A stretch of DNA of 64,000 nt. Origin: Chitinophaga varians (GTDB lineage Bacteria; Bacteroidota; Bacteroidia; Chitinophagales; Chitinophagaceae). Each line of letters starts with the position of its first letter. The stretch's first letter is position 1. Under the pieces are notes generated by a model that worked only from the letters and a program-made list of their open reading frames with translations, ran no database searches and was not told the origin of the DNA. The position numbers and the translations under genes are program-made. This document shows positions 34,544 through 44,055 of the stretch, one piece after another. The stretch is taken from assembly GCF_014529945.1 (NCBI RefSeq), contig NZ_JACVFB010000003.1, positions 186,001 to 250,000 on the forward strand. Direction: 5' to 3'.

Positions 34544-35872
34544 TTAGTTGATAGACATATCCGGATTAAATTTCCTAACGCGCGCCGGTATCTGAAACGT
34601 ATAGTGTCTGCTGTTAGGTTCGAGGACGGTGATCACCGCGCCTGTTTCCCTGTTCACCCGTTTGATCGCCGGCATTCTGCCGTCACGGTCAAGGCGTTTC
34701 ATATCCATCCAGCGCTGGCCTCCGAAGGCCAGTTCACGGCGCCGCTCTGCCAGCACAATGTCGAGCGCTTCTTCCTGTGTGGCAGCGGAAGTAGGCGTAT
34801 AGGTGTCTTTTTCAAAGCGGGCTTTCCGAAGGAAATTTACGAAATCCATGGCAGCGGGAATATTTCCTTTTCTGGCTGCTACTTCCGCCCGGGTCAGGTA
34901 TAATTCCGGGAAGGTAATGCCGAAGTTAGCTGCACCAGCGGTAGTTGCCCTCATGATTCCGTCCGAAGTGTTGTCGGTCAGGTAACTATATCGCAGGTCT
35001 CCTTCCTGAAACAAACTTTTCAAGGTGTCCGCATATAACATACTGCCTGGCAACATATAATTATCAGTACCCCGTTGCCACAAAATTTCAGGATTAAAAT
35101 CAGTCACGGGAAAATCCTCCCAGCTTTGAAAATTATTGTAATCCAGCAGTTCGTGTCTTGCTTTGAGGGCGCTGTCGGCAAACCGGTCCGCTTCCCCATA
35201 GTTGCCAATATACAGATAGATTCGTGATAACATACCGCAGGCTGCATATTTAGTACAGCGAAAACGGTTAATATTCTGTTCCGGTAACATGGTAACCGCC
35301 AATTGCAGATCGTGGATAACAGAATCGAGTGTTGTTTGCAGCGAAGAGCGCTGGGGGACCTGTGTGGTTACATTTGTACTGGTTACCAGCGGCAGGCCCG
35401 GATCACTTTGGGCGGTGGCGGGGTTGTATGCTTTGGCAAAAGCGGTCAGCAAGTTAAAATAAGCCTCGGCCCTGGCCGCCATCCCTTCTCCCAATAGCTG
35501 CCGGCGCTGCTGCTCATTGCTCTCCGTAGCTTTCATCACGTTATTGATAATCACATTGGCCCGATAAATAATTTCATAACCGCTTCCCCATATGGCGGGG
35601 CTTACCTGGTCATTGATATCAATATCAGATCGCCAGTAATAGGCATTGGCCTGCATACTTTTTTCCTGTACGTTGTATACGCCATAATAATCGTCGGTGC
35701 AATACATCAGTGCCTCCGGGAAACTGAGTATCATCCTTTGTGAATTCAGCAGCCCTTCAAAATCGGCCAGTTTTTCCGGTATGACCACCCCTTTGGGTTT
35801 TACTTCCAGAAATTTATTGCATGAGCAACATACTGTTATCAATACTATGATCCATATTTTCTTCATCATCAA
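34544..35872 (-). CDS. SusD/RagB-family lipoprotein, Sus locus 2
   Basis: A 442-residue outer-membrane lipoprotein; lipobox about residues 14-18 (VCCSC, followed by NKFLEVKPKG), then the SusD helical core with GEGMAARAEAYFNLLTAFA and the terminal ERRRELAFGGQRWMDMKRLD. It ends FNPDMSIN, very like the FNPDMPRNDD end of the locus 3 protein, showing that the two are paralogues. It starts 5 bp downstream of the SusC stop on the same strand. Confidence 0.93.
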   Translation of the reverse strand: MMMKKIWIIVLITVCCSCNKFLEVKPKGVVIPEKLADFEGLLNSQRMILSFPEALMYCTDDYYGVYNVQEKSMQANAYYWRSDIDINDQVSPAIWGSGYEIIYRANVIINNVMKATESNEQQRRQLLGEGMAARAEAYFNLLTAFAKAYNPATAQSDPGLPLVTSTNVTTQVPQRSSLQTTLDSVIHDLQLAVTMLPEQNINRFRCTKYAACGMLSRIYLYIGNYGEADRFADSALKARHELLDYNNFQSWEDFPVTDFNPEILWQRGTDNYMLPGSMLYADTLKSLFQEGDLRYSYLTDNTSDGIMRATTAGAANFGITFPELYLTRAEVAARKGNIPAAMDFVNFLRKARFEKDTYTPTSAATQEEALDIVLAERRRELAFGGQRWMDMKRLDRDGRMPAIKRVNRETGAVITVLEPNSRHYTFQIPARVRKFNPDMSIN

Positions 35873-35877
35873 CAGTA

Positions 35878-38800
35878 TTAGAAGTTAGTGTAAAAAGAAA
35901 AGCTATAAAATGGTTCCACCGGCAGGCTGCGGACGCCTGTCTCCCGGTCGATGGCCTCCGGGTCGATATCATTTCCGCTGAAAGTATAGCGAAACATATT
36001 CTGCGCCTGTAGCCGCAGCTGGGTACGGCTTAATCCACTTCGCTGCAGGAAAGCGGATTTAATGTTATAGGTCAGTATCAGATCGCGAAGCCGGATGTAG
36101 TCAGCCTTACGGACAAACCGATCGGCATAGGTATAACCATACAAGGCAGTATAGTTGAACTCACCGGGTTGGTTGATTTTGGGAAAACCCGGTATCACGG
36201 TATGGTTTTCATCACCGGGCTTTTTCCAGAAGTTGGAGGCCCCCGGCAACGGATACCCTAACACCACCTCATAGGGGGAAGGCGGCTTTACTCTCATCAC
36301 ATGGCCCCCATAGTACATAAAGAGAAAGGAAAGATCGAAGTCGCCCAGCGTAAACTGATTATTCAAACCCAGCGCATATTTCGGCGTCGTAGTACCGCTG
36401 AATACCAAATCATCAAAACGTACATCCACAATATTATCGCCTGATGTGTTCATCACTTTCTCCTCCTGGTTGCGGTTATATACAAACGGCTGCCCCAGTC
36501 CATTGAGTCCGCCGTAACGGTAGCTGAACAAGGGATTGATCGGATATCCTTCCCGTAACTGCATTCCGGCCACCAAATCAACAGAAGCCTCCCTTTCATC
36601 AGCCATCACTTTCAATACCTTGTTACGATTGAAAGAGGCGGTCAACTGTGTCTGCCAGTTGAAATGCCGTTTTTTGATGTTGATACTGTTTATCATCAGT
36701 TCCAGGCCATCGTTGCTGATAGACGCTGTATTGGCGTTATAGGTATTAAACCCTGTGGTGGGATCGGCAGACGCAGCGCCAAACACATCTGCTGTTTTTT
36801 TACGGTAGATATCCACAGATCCTGAAATACGGTTATTGAACAGTGCATAGTCGAGGCCCACGTTGAAATTACGGGTGGTCTCCCAGCGAAGGGACTGGTT
36901 TTCCGGCGACAATACATCGTTGTAAGTTACGGCTTCCGCAGGCACCGCGTTGATGCCTGTGAACAACAACAAAAACGGGCCACTGGTACTGGAAGGAACG
37001 TTACCATTAAAGCCGGTGGCTACACGTAACTGAAGATTATTGAGCCAGCTGACGGATTTAAGGAAGTTTTCTTCGTGCATGCGCCAGCTGGCGCCGGCAG
37101 ACCACAGCGGTTTATTTTTGTAGGCCGGGTCAGCACCAAACAAGTTGGATTGATCAATACGGAAACTGCCGGTAGCGATATATTTATTGAGATAGATGTA
37201 GGTAGCCTGCGCATAGTACGATATGAACCTTCTGTCGAGGCTGGTTTCTTTGAAATAATCTTCCGGAAAGAAAGTGGAAGCCGTCCGGCCGGTTTCCCGG
37301 AAAGCCGGCACAATCCAGGAGCTCAGCGCCTGTACATTAATGGGTTTGTTGATCAATGACTGGCCGTCATAACCAAAGTAAGAATTTTTGATGCCTGATT
37401 CGGTCCGTTGCCGTTGTTCGATACCAGCGATAGCGGAGATATTATGTCTGTTGTTGCCAAAGTCTTTGTTTACATTCAGCTGGGCACGTACTGTATAGGC
37501 AATGCCTCTGACATTATCCTGTGTGTAGATATCTCCTTGTGGAATATCGATGAACAGCGGTTTTCCGGTAAACTGATCTTTCTTTGCCCGGGTGTTGATC
37601 AACCGGCGAACGGCGTAAGCATCATCTGTATTTAATACACTGGTAGTCGCCAGCTGGTTTTCATATGCACCGCCCAGGTCCAGTGAGAGCCAGTTGGTGA
37701 GCACTGTATTGAGGCGTCCCTGCAGCCGTAGCGCAGACAGGTTGACCTTATGTGTATTGGCAAACAACTCGCCGTAAGGATAATACAACTGATCATACAG
37801 GCCCAAAGCTTTTATTTTCTCATTGTCAGCAACGGTGGTGGCTAAAAGGCTGTTCCGGCGAGGTCCGTACACGGAGGCTACTGGGTTTCCCTGTTCATCA
37901 GCCAACCGTTGAAATGGCTGCACATGCGTGTAGGGGGCTACTTCCCCACTTTTGTTAACACTGTTGTTATATACCGCCCGAAAATCGAATGAAAAACGAT
38001 CAGAAAATTTATAGGTATTAGCGAAGTTCAGAACAAAGCGCTGATTGTCGGAGCGTCTTTCCACCGGTGTTTCGCCCAGATAGTTGATACCAAGCAGATA
38101 GGTACTTTTTTCACTACCGCCGCTTACATCGAAGTCTATCTGGCGAGCAGTTCTTGTCTGATAAAAGAGGCGTTTGTAATCTGCCAGATTATTGTAGCTG
38201 GCGATGGCCGCAATACGGCGGTTACCCTCTTCGGCAGTTACAGTACCTTCCTGCACCTGAAACAGCATATCATATACCGGATCAATCGGCGCCCCATTAA
38301 TAACGTTCCTGCGATTAAAGCCGGTCTGTTCCACGCGATCTTTCATCAGCTGTACGTATTCCTCCGATCCGATATAGTGCATATATCCGAAATCCGGTTT
38401 AGCCTGCATAGCATAAGTCGCACGCAGGCTAAAAACCGGTTTGCCGCTTTTGCCCCTCTTGGTTTCTATAACAATGACACCATTAGATGCCTGTACTCCG
38501 TAGATAGCCGCTGCTGCCGCATCGCGCAGCACCGATACCGAGATGATATCATTAGGGTTGATGGTGCTGATATCTATCTCGGTCGGAAATCCGTCTACCA
38601 CTATTAGCGGGCGTTTGACCGCATCGAATGTGGATACGCCGCGGATAGACAGGTCACGGGAGATGCTGTTGTACACCAGTCCCGGCATTTTACCTTCCAG
38701 GTTTTCCAGGAAGTTACCGGTAACGGCTACACGTTGATCATAATCCTTCGCAGACATGGCGGTGGCTGCTCCGGAGAGTTGTGATTTTTCAATTTTCTGA

Positions 38801-39426
38801 TAGCCGGTAGATACGATGGCGATCTCTTTCAGCAGGCTGGTAGAAGCCTGCATGGTAATGGGGTACCACGATCCGTTTTTTCGGGAGATGTCGATGTGCA
38901 CCGGTTGCCAGCCGATGGCAGTTGCATCCAGGACTGTTTCCTGCGGGCTTACTCTCAGCGTAAAATCGCCCTCGTTGTTGGTGGCCGCGGCATAGTGGCC
39001 GGCCCTGAGTGTAACACCCGCCAGCGGCTCGTTGTAGTTGCTCAACACCTTGCCCCGTATCAGCCGCATAGCATCGCCAGGGAAAGGGGTATCATCCGCC
39101 GGCTGCAGCTGTTCCGGATTACCGGGCTTGGTGGTCTTACGTGCCACAATGGTATAATGGTTTTTATCCACATAGAGGAACAGCAAATCATGGGGATAGA
39201 GGATGGATTTGAGCACCTCCTCTACCGGTTTATTTTTCAGGTCTGTAAGATCGGCCGTGGTAGTTTTGTTGGCCAGCAGGGACGCTTCATATACGAAACG
39301 GGTGCCAAGAACAGCTGACACCTTGTCCAGCGCCTCGATCAGCGACATCTTTTTTTGCGCCGCGGCACACCACGAGATCAGTGACAGCAACAGCAGGAAA
39401 CTACAAAAAGGTAGCATTTTTCTCAT
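35878..39426 (-). CDS. SusC/RagA TonB-linked outer-membrane protein with STN domain, Sus locus 2
   Basis: An 1182-residue transporter: signal peptide (about 1-23, SWCAAAQ), STN domain (about 27-100, MSLIEALDKVSAVLGTRFVYE), carboxypeptidase-like domain (about 124-195), plug (ATAMSAKDYDQRVAVTGN, NLEGKMPGL) and a C-terminal barrel ending FYSFSFYTNF. The STN domain allows signalling to the FecR encoded 33 bp upstream. The order sigma-FecR-SusC-SusD-TlpA is entirely on the minus strand. The substrate is not evident. Confidence 0.95.
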   Translation of the reverse strand: MRKMLPFCSFLLLLSLISWCAAAQKKMSLIEALDKVSAVLGTRFVYEASLLANKTTTADLTDLKNKPVEEVLKSILYPHDLLFLYVDKNHYTIVARKTTKPGNPEQLQPADDTPFPGDAMRLIRGKVLSNYNEPLAGVTLRAGHYAAATNNEGDFTLRVSPQETVLDATAIGWQPVHIDISRKNGSWYPITMQASTSLLKEIAIVSTGYQKIEKSQLSGAATAMSAKDYDQRVAVTGNFLENLEGKMPGLVYNSISRDLSIRGVSTFDAVKRPLIVVDGFPTEIDISTINPNDIISVSVLRDAAAAAIYGVQASNGVIVIETKRGKSGKPVFSLRATYAMQAKPDFGYMHYIGSEEYVQLMKDRVEQTGFNRRNVINGAPIDPVYDMLFQVQEGTVTAEEGNRRIAAIASYNNLADYKRLFYQTRTARQIDFDVSGGSEKSTYLLGINYLGETPVERRSDNQRFVLNFANTYKFSDRFSFDFRAVYNNSVNKSGEVAPYTHVQPFQRLADEQGNPVASVYGPRRNSLLATTVADNEKIKALGLYDQLYYPYGELFANTHKVNLSALRLQGRLNTVLTNWLSLDLGGAYENQLATTSVLNTDDAYAVRRLINTRAKKDQFTGKPLFIDIPQGDIYTQDNVRGIAYTVRAQLNVNKDFGNNRHNISAIAGIEQRQRTESGIKNSYFGYDGQSLINKPINVQALSSWIVPAFRETGRTASTFFPEDYFKETSLDRRFISYYAQATYIYLNKYIATGSFRIDQSNLFGADPAYKNKPLWSAGASWRMHEENFLKSVSWLNNLQLRVATGFNGNVPSSTSGPFLLLFTGINAVPAEAVTYNDVLSPENQSLRWETTRNFNVGLDYALFNNRISGSVDIYRKKTADVFGAASADPTTGFNTYNANTASISNDGLELMINSINIKKRHFNWQTQLTASFNRNKVLKVMADEREASVDLVAGMQLREGYPINPLFSYRYGGLNGLGQPFVYNRNQEEKVMNTSGDNIVDVRFDDLVFSGTTTPKYALGLNNQFTLGDFDLSFLFMYYGGHVMRVKPPSPYEVVLGYPLPGASNFWKKPGDENHTVIPGFPKINQPGEFNYTALYGYTYADRFVRKADYIRLRDLILTYNIKSAFLQRSGLSRTQLRLQAQNMFRYTFSGNDIDPEAIDRETGVRSLPVEPFYSFSFYTNF

Positions 39427-39459
39427 CGAAAGGGAATGGTTAACGTTTTTTCTACAATA

Positions 39460-40488
39460 CTATTTACCTGGCCTGACCAGCAGTGTACTGTCTGTCTGAT
39501 GGACGTCTATCTCCACATCCAGCATATTGGACAGTATATACAATAATGTTTCAGTATTCTTTAATGGCAGCACTCCATTGATTTTCCGGTCGGCCACAGT
39601 GGTATCCGTCAGGACCACCTTATAGCCATAGGTATCTTCCAGTACCTGTATGATGTCTTTCACCGCCGTATTATGCAACACCATTTTGTTGTCCATCCAG
39701 GCAGCTGCGGCCTCCGCATCACCGGGATGTTTGATGAGCAGGCGCTCCCGCTGGTGGTATTCCGTTTCCTCCCCGGGTTTCATCACCAGGCCGTTTGCCT
39801 TGTTGGCACCCACTTTCACCGCTCCGTCTTTCAGGAATACGGTCGTTATCCCGCGACGGTCTTTTACATTAAAGGTAGTACCGAGTACTTCGACGTCCAG
39901 TTGACCAATATGTACGAGGAAACGTTCGCCGGCTTTCAGTGGGAGATTGTCTTTTTTCAGGTGCTGTACCTCAAAGTAGGCTTCCCCATCGAGCCATACC
40001 TCCCGCACGCTGTTTTTCCGCCAGTGGCGGGCATAACGAAGACTGGAGTTGCCATTCAGCGTAACCACGGAAGCATCTTCCAGCACCACCTGTTTTTTGG
40101 TGCCATAAGCCGCATACACCGTTTGGGTAGCAGTATAGCGGTACACGTAGTAGGCTGCCCCGGCGCCGATCAGCAACAGGCATATCGCCGCAGCGGCCAC
40201 CCATCTGCGCAGCCCGATGCGGCGCACCGGCGTAGCGTCGGCGGTATCTATCGACTGCGCAATACGGTCCCACACCTCCTGCTCCGTTCCCGGCCGGGCA
40301 CTCACCCTTTCGGCGGACAACAGGTGGCGCAACAGGAACATGGCCTTTCTGAACTCCTGGATATTAGGCGGTTGCTGCTGTATCCAATCCTCCCAAAAGC
40401 GCATCACGACGGGGTCTTCTCCCTTTACGTAAGCCAGCAGGGAGGCGTCTTCCAGGAAGTCGTTCTTATCAAATTGATGATAGTCCAA
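39460..40488 (-). CDS. FecR-family anti-sigma factor, Sus locus 2
   Basis: A 342-residue protein with a cytoplasmic N-terminal part (about 1-85), one TM (about 93-112, WVAAAAICLLLIGAGAAYYV), a FecR domain (about 120-215, LEDASVVTLNGNSSLRY) and a C-terminal signalling domain (about 250-340) that contacts the SusC STN domain. It is encoded between the ECF sigma gene and susC on one strand; the 126-bp gap from the sigma gene contains only an AT-rich stretch. Confidence 0.93.
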   Translation of the reverse strand: MDYHQFDKNDFLEDASLLAYVKGEDPVVMRFWEDWIQQQPPNIQEFRKAMFLLRHLLSAERVSARPGTEQEVWDRIAQSIDTADATPVRRIGLRRWVAAAAICLLLIGAGAAYYVYRYTATQTVYAAYGTKKQVVLEDASVVTLNGNSSLRYARHWRKNSVREVWLDGEAYFEVQHLKKDNLPLKAGERFLVHIGQLDVEVLGTTFNVKDRRGITTVFLKDGAVKVGANKANGLVMKPGEETEYHQRERLLIKHPGDAEAAAAWMDNKMVLHNTAVKDIIQVLEDTYGYKVVLTDTTVADRKINGVLPLKNTETLLYILSNMLDVEIDVHQTDSTLLVRPGK

Positions 40489-40614
40489 TACCTTTCTCTT
40501 TTAATTTTTTGACATACCAGACATATAGGACAGCCACAACAGTAGAAAACACCCCACGCTTTTTAAAGTTTTTTTATTTTTTTCAGACCGTGGGGAAAAG
40601 GAGACAAAGGATGG

Positions 40615-41211
40615 TCAGCCTTTATGCTGTGCCAGCAACACCAGCAAGGCAGACATGGATATGTTCAGCAGTCCCCGCAGCGCGTCGAGCGCACGGGCAT
40701 ATAGTTTATAGGCCGCTTTAACGGTGATTCCCATGATAGCCGCGATGTCCTCGTATTCCATTTCCTCATAGAAGCGCAGGTAAATAATCTCCTTCTGACG
40801 GGCGCTTAGTTTTTCCAGGGCCTGCAACAGCTGTTTGGACCGTAACCCCGCCGCCTCTTTTTTCACATAGGCCGATTCGGCGGAGAAAGTCAGCCGGAAA
40901 TCATGGTGCGCCTCATACGGTATCACCCTACGGACACCTGCCGGCCTCAGTTTATTATAGATACCTCCCCGAAGGGCTATCAGCAGATACAGACGGGGGT
41001 CCCGGGCTTCCTGTATAGTGCTGCGGTTCGTCCACAGCTTCACAAACAGGTCCTGGATACAGTCTTTCACCAACTCCTCCTGGTCGTGCAACCGCACCCC
41101 ATACTCATACAGCACCGGGAAATAATACCGGTAGAGGGCCGACAAAGCGTCTTTATCCCCTCCCAGAAAAGATTTCCACCACGTTATAGGTTTAGCTGCC
41201 AGTTCATTCAT
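40615..41211 (-). CDS. ECF RNA polymerase sigma factor, Sus locus 2
   Basis: A 198-residue sigma-70 family protein. It starts with a normal ATG (MNELAAKPITWW), has region 2 (DKDALSALYRYYFPVLYEYG then ELVKDCIQDLFVKLW) and region 4 (LSARQKEIIYLRFYEEMEYEDIAAIMGITVKAAYKLYARAL). It is the head of the leftward locus 2 and, unlike the sigma genes of loci 1 and 3, lies on the same strand as FecR and susC. Confidence 0.93.
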   Translation of the reverse strand: MNELAAKPITWWKSFLGGDKDALSALYRYYFPVLYEYGVRLHDQEELVKDCIQDLFVKLWTNRSTIQEARDPRLYLLIALRGGIYNKLRPAGVRRVIPYEAHHDFRLTFSAESAYVKKEAAGLRSKQLLQALEKLSARQKEIIYLRFYEEMEYEDIAAIMGITVKAAYKLYARALDALRGLLNISMSALLVLLAQHKG

Positions 41212-41580
41212 GATAAGCGGGTCATTAATAAAGGTGTCTCATTGCGGCCGGCTTCCGCATTTGGCAGGAAATGGTCAAATGGACATGGCGAATTTACATG
41301 ATGTGAGGGAAAGTTTGAGAAGGAAGTGAAAATGGGTATTAGAAGTAGAGCACCAGGATTCATATTCAACATTTCAAAATACGTCTATCTGTAAGATTTT
41401 CAATCATTTACAAGGATATCCTTTAGGCATCGTTGTGCTATACTTATGATAAACAGCGTTCGGAACTGTTATAACAAACACTTTTTTACCCGTAAAAATG
41501 GAGTAATTTCCGAAAAACCAATTTGGTCAACAATTAAGGTGTCATATTGAGTTTTTTATTTTTCAGGTTAATAATTTTCG
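41212..41580. other. AT-rich intergenic region
   Basis: About 370 bp without a gene. It contains a perfect 12-bp palindrome AAGGATATCCTT (41412-41423). Base composition falls sharply here and stays low through the next gene. Confidence 0.4.
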
Positions 41581-42693
41581 ATGACTACAATATTGACTAA
41601 GCTTTCCGAGAACTTACGCAGTGAAATAAAGACTGCAGACGAAATTTGGGTTGCAGTAGCGCTTATGAGTGCAGATGGACTTAATTTTATTCTTAACAAT
41701 TTAAGACCGTCCTGCAAACAAAACTATTTAATAGGTTTTGACCTACCAACTGACCCGAAGGCTTTGGCAAAACTCAACAAGCTGCAATTTAAATCTGATC
41801 TGAGTGTTCAGCTTTATACCCAAAGAGAGTACTTTCATCCAAAACTTTACCTGATAAAGAGTAAGGGAAAATTTTCAGCATTTGTGGGTTCAGCCAATTG
41901 TACTAATGGGGGATTTAATAATAATATTGAGCTAACAACACACACAAGGGATCAAATAGTTGGTAAACAGTTGCTCCAATGGTTTGAAGAACATGTTAAG
42001 TCTGGTCAACCTCTTACCGACTCCTTCATAAAACGATATGAGGTCCAATATGCCAAAAGGTTGGATCGAAAGAAAAGAGAGGAGAAAATTTCAACTGAGG
42101 AAAAACAAATTTTAAACAAGGAATTTGAAGTCACTCTTTCAAAGAAAACCCAGTTTATAGAAAAATTAATACGGTATCGAAGTGAAGAGGACTATGGAAA
42201 AATTGTCAGAGAGAGGCGGCATGCTGTAACAGAATTGAGAGATAGCCTTGACTATCCTAACTATCAAAACATTGACCTTGAGAAATATTTTTCTATTTGG
42301 GAATTAGGACATTTAATAGCCATTTCCCGTCCAATAGTTATGAGAAATATAACGCAATTAAAAAGGCTTTTAAAGTATTTGTGTGATGAAAATATTGACA
42401 TTGCCCAACGGTATAACAGGGTTCTTACAGGTGATTTAAAAGTTGACGGAGTTGGCAAAGCATTTATTTCAAAAATTCTCGCCGCCCATAGACCAGATCT
42501 ATATTTCGTAAAAAACAATAAAAGTGAAACAACATTGAGAATATATGGAATACAGCTACCCCGTGGACTAACCGCAGGAGAAAAATATAAAATCACCTGC
42601 AAATTTCTTAAACAGGTTTGTATAGAGACCGGCATCAGGAACCTTACCGTATTAGACTATTATTTATACTTAGAAGGTAGTGATAATACATGA
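41581..42693 (+). CDS. PLD-like nuclease with C-terminal HhH-like region, AT-rich
   Basis: A 370-residue cytoplasmic protein. The N-terminal half has a phospholipase-D-like site: YFHPKLYLIK gives His-x-Lys, followed by the strand FVGSANCTNGGFNNNIELT with the Asn/Glu positions of the family, as in BfiI-type nucleases. Only one HKD motif is seen, so a dimer would be needed. The C-terminal half includes KVDGVGKAFISKILAAHRPD, resembling a helix-hairpin-helix element of DNA-binding proteins. Codons are strikingly A/T-rich compared with neighbours, suggesting recent transfer. No partner methylase is adjacent. A defence or DNA-repair role is inference. Confidence 0.75.
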   Translation: MTTILTKLSENLRSEIKTADEIWVAVALMSADGLNFILNNLRPSCKQNYLIGFDLPTDPKALAKLNKLQFKSDLSVQLYTQREYFHPKLYLIKSKGKFSAFVGSANCTNGGFNNNIELTTHTRDQIVGKQLLQWFEEHVKSGQPLTDSFIKRYEVQYAKRLDRKKREEKISTEEKQILNKEFEVTLSKKTQFIEKLIRYRSEEDYGKIVRERRHAVTELRDSLDYPNYQNIDLEKYFSIWELGHLIAISRPIVMRNITQLKRLLKYLCDENIDIAQRYNRVLTGDLKVDGVGKAFISKILAAHRPDLYFVKNNKSETTLRIYGIQLPRGLTAGEKYKITCKFLKQVCIETGIRNLTVLDYYLYLEGSDNT

Positions 42694-42700
42694 TAAAGCC

Positions 42701-43951
42701 TCAACTATGGCTGCGATATGGTAGATCCGCCTTCCTTAAGAAATACCGCACAGCCGCCAGCGCCACCATGCCCGTTCCTGCCAGTAAGCCGGCAGCCGCC
42801 AGCCATAACCCCCACGGGTATACTTCCGCAGCAATATTAAACATTCCCTGTATCAACAGCAGTACCTCATTCAAAACCATGGCAAGGGTGAACACGATCA
42901 TTCCCAGTCCGGCCAGCACTTTTAGCGACGTAAAATAACCAGCGTACAGTAGCTGGGCAAAAATATAGAGCGTCACGAAGCCCAGCATCACCAGATGCAG
43001 GTACATGATAATTACCGGGCGATTGGTACAGACGACATCTCCGATAGCCGGGAAAACCGTCAGCAGCTGAGCAATGGTTTTCAGCGCAAAAGCGACCAGC
43101 GCCAATGCGCCAATACGATGAGCGAGGGGGTTCACACCATATAACTCCGATTTTACAGAACGGGCCAGTTCCGCAAAACGGGCCAGCACAAGTAACAACA
43201 GCGTACTGCCTATGCCAGCCATCACCCGGATACCTACCGGCGGCTGATGCCAGAGATAAGAGAGAAACAGCGTAGGCAGCACCGCGGCGCATAACACCAC
43301 CGCAAAACGATAACGGATTTTCTCTGCGGTTGCCGGTCCCAGATGATGACAGAAAAGCGCAAACACCGCCAATGTGAAAAACCCGTTGTATTGCAGATGC
43401 AGGTACGTATATACGGCATCGTGGTACAGGATGGTATCTTTCTGATGTTGCGTCATCAGATAAGCCAGGTAAAAAGGCCCTACGGCCGATAATGCCAACG
43501 ATACCAGCGAGCCTGTGGCCAGCAGGGCGACAGACCTCTCCACGCCGGCTTTCAACAGGTCGCGGATAAATACCCATTCAAACAGCCAGGTACAGACAAT
43601 AAACAACGTGGAAAAAATAATGGAGAAAAGGGCGTACCCCTGAAAAGGGAAACTGATCAACATGCCCACCGAGGTAATGAATACACCGGCCAGTAAACGG
43701 GGATATATACGTTTGCCGCTGTATTCGGGCGGTAACAACCGGTAGGTCAACAGGGTAAATAAACAAAGGGTTATCCATCCGCCGAAGGCGAAATGGGTAT
43801 GGGCAAACAACCAGTTGCCAAAATTAAATCCCGGTAAAGGAAACAGGGTGTTTGTCCGTAATAATAATCCCAGTAAGGCCACGATCATCAGATTGATCAG
43901 GGCGATCGTGATCCATTTCCGCTCCGTGTCCCCGGTGTTTGCACGCTTCAT
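42701..43951 (-). CDS. Polytopic membrane protein with paired histidine motifs, haem-copper oxidase-like
   Basis: A 416-residue protein with about 12 predicted TM helices. Histidines lie inside or at the ends of helices: FAHTHFAFGGW (His51, His53), YTYLHLQYNG (His185), CHH (His202, His203), LWHQPP (His235) and IMYLHLVMLGF (His319). The layout recalls cytochrome oxidase/NO reductase subunit I but lacks the classic HPEVY signature, so haem binding is inferred. No cognate subunit II lies nearby. A palindrome at 43985-44004 lies 34 bp upstream of its start. The gene ends 7 bp from the convergent nuclease gene. Confidence 0.72.
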   Translation of the reverse strand: MKRANTGDTERKWITIALINLMIVALLGLLLRTNTLFPLPGFNFGNWLFAHTHFAFGGWITLCLFTLLTYRLLPPEYSGKRIYPRLLAGVFITSVGMLISFPFQGYALFSIIFSTLFIVCTWLFEWVFIRDLLKAGVERSVALLATGSLVSLALSAVGPFYLAYLMTQHQKDTILYHDAVYTYLHLQYNGFFTLAVFALFCHHLGPATAEKIRYRFAVVLCAAVLPTLFLSYLWHQPPVGIRVMAGIGSTLLLLVLARFAELARSVKSELYGVNPLAHRIGALALVAFALKTIAQLLTVFPAIGDVVCTNRPVIIMYLHLVMLGFVTLYIFAQLLYAGYFTSLKVLAGLGMIVFTLAMVLNEVLLLIQGMFNIAAEVYPWGLWLAAAGLLAGTGMVALAAVRYFLRKADLPYRSHS

Positions 43952-43984
43952 AGGCCAGCATTTTTTTTCCGGAGCAAATGTACA

Positions 43985-44004
43985 ATAAAGACAAAAACAT
44001 CTTT
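43985..44004. promoter_or_regulatory. Palindrome B upstream of the oxidase-like gene
   Basis: AAAGA - CAAAAACA - TCTTT flanked by TA/TA (AT-rich), 34 bp before the leftward start at 43951. It matches palindrome A at 15 of 20 aligned positions and has the same 8-bp spacer. Confidence 0.45.
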
Positions 44005-44017
44005 TATAAAATAAAAA

Positions 44018-44049
44018 TTTTGGCGACTGCTATATGGCAGCCGCCAAAA
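44018..44049 (-). terminator. Terminator of Sus locus 3
   Basis: Stem TTTTGGCGACTGC / GCAGCCGCCAAAA (one A-C mismatch) with T-tract on the minus strand; it lies 6 bp after the TlpA-like stop and separates the locus from the oxidase-like gene. Confidence 0.8.
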
Positions 44050-44055
44050 ACAATA

